A DNA stretch of 64,000 bases from Halosegnis marinus (GTDB lineage Archaea; Halobacteriota; Halobacteria; Halobacteriales; Haloarculaceae), in NCBI RefSeq assembly GCF_029338355.1, contig NZ_CP119802.1, forward strand, positions 1 to 64,000. Reading direction: 5' to 3'. Positions 62,382-64,000 of this stretch are shown piece by piece (within the stretch, counting starts at the first letter, position 1; every line of letters starts with the position of its first letter). The notes beneath the pieces are model-generated. The model ran no database searches. It was not told the origin of the DNA and was given only the letters and a program-made list of their open reading frames with translations. The translations under genes were made by a program, and so were the position numbers.

Positions 62382-64000
62382 TCAGTCGTCGGCGGGCGCG
62401 GCCGCGCCGTCGAGGACGCCCGGGTCCACGCTCGCGTACCGGGCCAGCGCGTCGAAGTGCTCGTCGCCGAACCGCCCGCCCGACGCGATGCCGCGCGTCC
62501 CGTCCGCGCGCAGGTGCTCGTCGACGAACAGTTCCGCGACGAGCGCCTTCCGCGCGTCGCCGTTTCCGAGTTCCGTGTCGGCCTCGCTCACGAGCAGGGC
62601 GGCCGCGACCACGTCGTAGATGAGGTCGGCCAGTTCCTTCGCGTGGTACTGCGCGTAGTCGGCGTCCTCGGTCGCGAGCGTCCCGAGCGCCGTCTGCAGG
62701 TCGCGGAACGACCCCCGTACCTCGTCGGCGAGCGCGGCGAGCGCGTCGTGTTCGACGGCGAGCAGGTCCTCGACGAACGGGAACAGCGCCTCGTGGGCGG
62801 CCTCGCGGTTCAACACGCGCAACACGTCGAGCGAGATGACGTTCGACGCGCCCTCCCAGATGGGGAGCACCTGCGTGTCGCGCAGCAGGCGCGGCGTCGT
62901 CGCGTCGCGCACGTAGCCGTTGCCGCCGAGCACCTCCATGCAGTAGGAGGCGACCGAGACCGAGTCGCGGGCCGTCCGGTACTTGGCGACGGGGACGAGC
63001 AGGCGGAACAGCTTGAACGCGTCCGAGTCGGGCCCGGCGTCCCCGCGTTTCCATTCGTCGTACTGTCGCGCGGCCTCGAAGGAGAACGCCGCCGCGGCCT
63101 CGTACTCGACCGTGAGTTCCGCGAGGTCGCGGCGCATCAGCGCGTGCTCGTCCAGTCGCTTGCCGAACGCCTCGCGGTCGGCCGCGCGGACCTTCGCCTC
63201 CAGCAGGGCGCGGCCCATCACGCCGAGCGCGCCGGTCGCGTTCGTCAGCCGCTCGTAGTTCATCATCTCCGCCATGAGCTTGAACCCGGCCCCCTCCTCG
63301 CCGACGAGGTAGCCGGTCGCGCCGCGGTACTCGATCTCGCCCGTCGGCACGGAGAGCGTCCCGAGTTTGTCCTTCAGCCGCCGGAACAGCGCGTCGTTGC
63401 GCTCGCCGTCGACCTCGCGCGGGACGAGGAACAGCGACAGCCCGGCCGTGCCCTCCGGCGCGTCGGGCGTGCGCGCGAGCACGAGCGCCCCCTGCGCGTC
63501 GATGTTCGAGCAGAACCACTTCTCGCCGTGGAGCGCGTAGGTGCCGTCCTCCCGCGGCTCCGCCCGGACCTCGTTGGTCCCCACGTCGGAGCCGCCCTGC
63601 TTCTCGGTGAGGAACATCGCGCCCTCGATGTGGTCGTCGTAGTCGGCGCTCGTCAGCCGGCGGAAGTACTCGCCCAGCACGGGGTCGTCCGTCTCGTCAG
63701 CCGCTTCGAGCGCGACGGCCGCGCCCGTCGTCATCGACGCGGGGCAGGTGAACCCCACGTCCGCATAGGAGAGCAGCGCCTGCATGAACAGCGTGTGCGT
63801 GAAGCCGGCGCGCTCCTCGCGGCCCGGCGGGGCGTGGAAGGCGTCGTGAGTCAGCCGGAACTCGTCGTAGGCGACGCGCTCGTTCTCGAACTGGTCGGGG
63901 TGGTACTCCACCTCGTTTACGACCTCGCCGTCGGCGTCGTAGGTGTGGAGTTCGGGCGGGTGGCGGTCGATACGGTCCGAGCGGTCGGCGAACCCGTGCC
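62382..64000 (-). CDS. Acyl-CoA dehydrogenase (AidB-like), 5' end outside the window
   Basis: At least 539 residues, continuing past the right edge: the frame is open through HGFADRSDRIDRHPPELHTYDADGE upstream of any internal start. FAD and substrate motifs are AMFLTEKQGGSDVGTNE, YALHGEKWFCSNIDA, MAEMMNYERL, YCMEVLGGNGYVRD and LPIWEGASNVISLDVLR. This long architecture with an adaptive-response-protein-like N-terminus and extra C-terminal helices resembles AidB. It probably oxidises acyl-CoA or another substrate with FAD. Convergent with RuBisCO, 7 bases between the stops. Confidence 0.9.
   Translation of the reverse strand, partial: HGFADRSDRIDRHPPELHTYDADGEVVNEVEYHPDQFENERVAYDEFRLTHDAFHAPPGREERAGFTHTLFMQALLSYADVGFTCPASMTTGAAVALEAADETDDPVLGEYFRRLTSADYDDHIEGAMFLTEKQGGSDVGTNEVRAEPREDGTYALHGEKWFCSNIDAQGALVLARTPDAPEGTAGLSLFLVPREVDGERNDALFRRLKDKLGTLSVPTGEIEYRGATGYLVGEEGAGFKLMAEMMNYERLTNATGALGVMGRALLEAKVRAADREAFGKRLDEHALMRRDLAELTVEYEAAAAFSFEAARQYDEWKRGDAGPDSDAFKLFRLLVPVAKYRTARDSVSVASYCMEVLGGNGYVRDATTPRLLRDTQVLPIWEGASNVISLDVLRVLNREAAHEALFPFVEDLLAVEHDALAALADEVRGSFRDLQTALGTLATEDADYAQYHAKELADLIYDVVAAALLVSEADTELGNGDARKALVAELFVDEHLRADGTRGIASGGRFGDEHFDALARYASVDPGVLDGAAAPADD

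Overview
The window looks like a chromosomal segment of a halophilic archaeon (class Halobacteria). Base composition is very GC-rich (roughly 70%), proteins are rich in Asp/Glu, and many genes have ATGA-type overlaps. Starts sit about 27 bases downstream of TATA-like boxes, as expected for leaderless mRNAs. The gene set is archaeal: DUF655-rsmA-methyltransferase, Nop5-fibrillarin, archaeal CoaD, archaeal S-adenosylmethionine synthetase, PyrB/PyrI, form III RuBisCO. There is one RNA gene, tRNA-Leu(UAG). I see no rRNA, CRISPR array, insertion sequence, prophage or replication origin.

Layout. 0-5 kb: rRNA dimethyltransferase, MscS channel, protein methyltransferase, then a split cobalamin-independent methionine synthase pair. 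5-16 kb is the accessory-looking part. It holds a Tat-exported, membrane-bound formate dehydrogenase operon (minus strand). Diverging from it are an HdrA/MvhD-like iron-sulfur protein and a TorD-type chaperone. Next to these lie three tiny membrane proteins and a Tat lipoprotein resembling DyP peroxidases. 16-20 kb: small unknown proteins and an aldehyde:ferredoxin oxidoreductase (AOR) homologue that lacks the iron-sulfur ligands. 20-30 kb: a multi-PAS/GAF sensor kinase, box C/D RNP proteins, glutamate-cysteine ligase, CoaD, a one-repeat TFB-like protein, a MOSC protein and the tRNA. 30-48 kb: aspartate carbamoyltransferase, three more orphan histidine kinases, a MinD-like ATPase beside a P-loop-less RecA-like protein, FKBP, CYTH protein, SAM synthetase, cysteine synthase, thiolase/DUF35 and tyrosyl-tRNA synthetase. 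48-64 kb: oxidoreductases, tandem bacterial-PH-domain proteins, a K+ channel with tandem RCK domains, penicillin acylase, HAD phosphatase, form III RuBisCO and an acyl-CoA dehydrogenase that runs off the right edge.

How the genes work together. The formate dehydrogenase operon, its chaperone and the Hdr-like protein suggest formate-linked respiration with a possible second, cytoplasmic electron route. The methionine synthase pair and SAM synthetase serve methyl metabolism. RuBisCO would act in AMP/ribose-phosphate salvage, with its partner enzymes outside the window.

Data caveat. At least 13 otherwise intact genes carry a net one- or two-base loss, almost always in a G/C run or a CG/GC repeat. 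They include housekeeping genes (rsmA, pyrB, nop5). These are most simply sequencing or assembly errors, so I list the affected genes as single CDSs spanning both frames.
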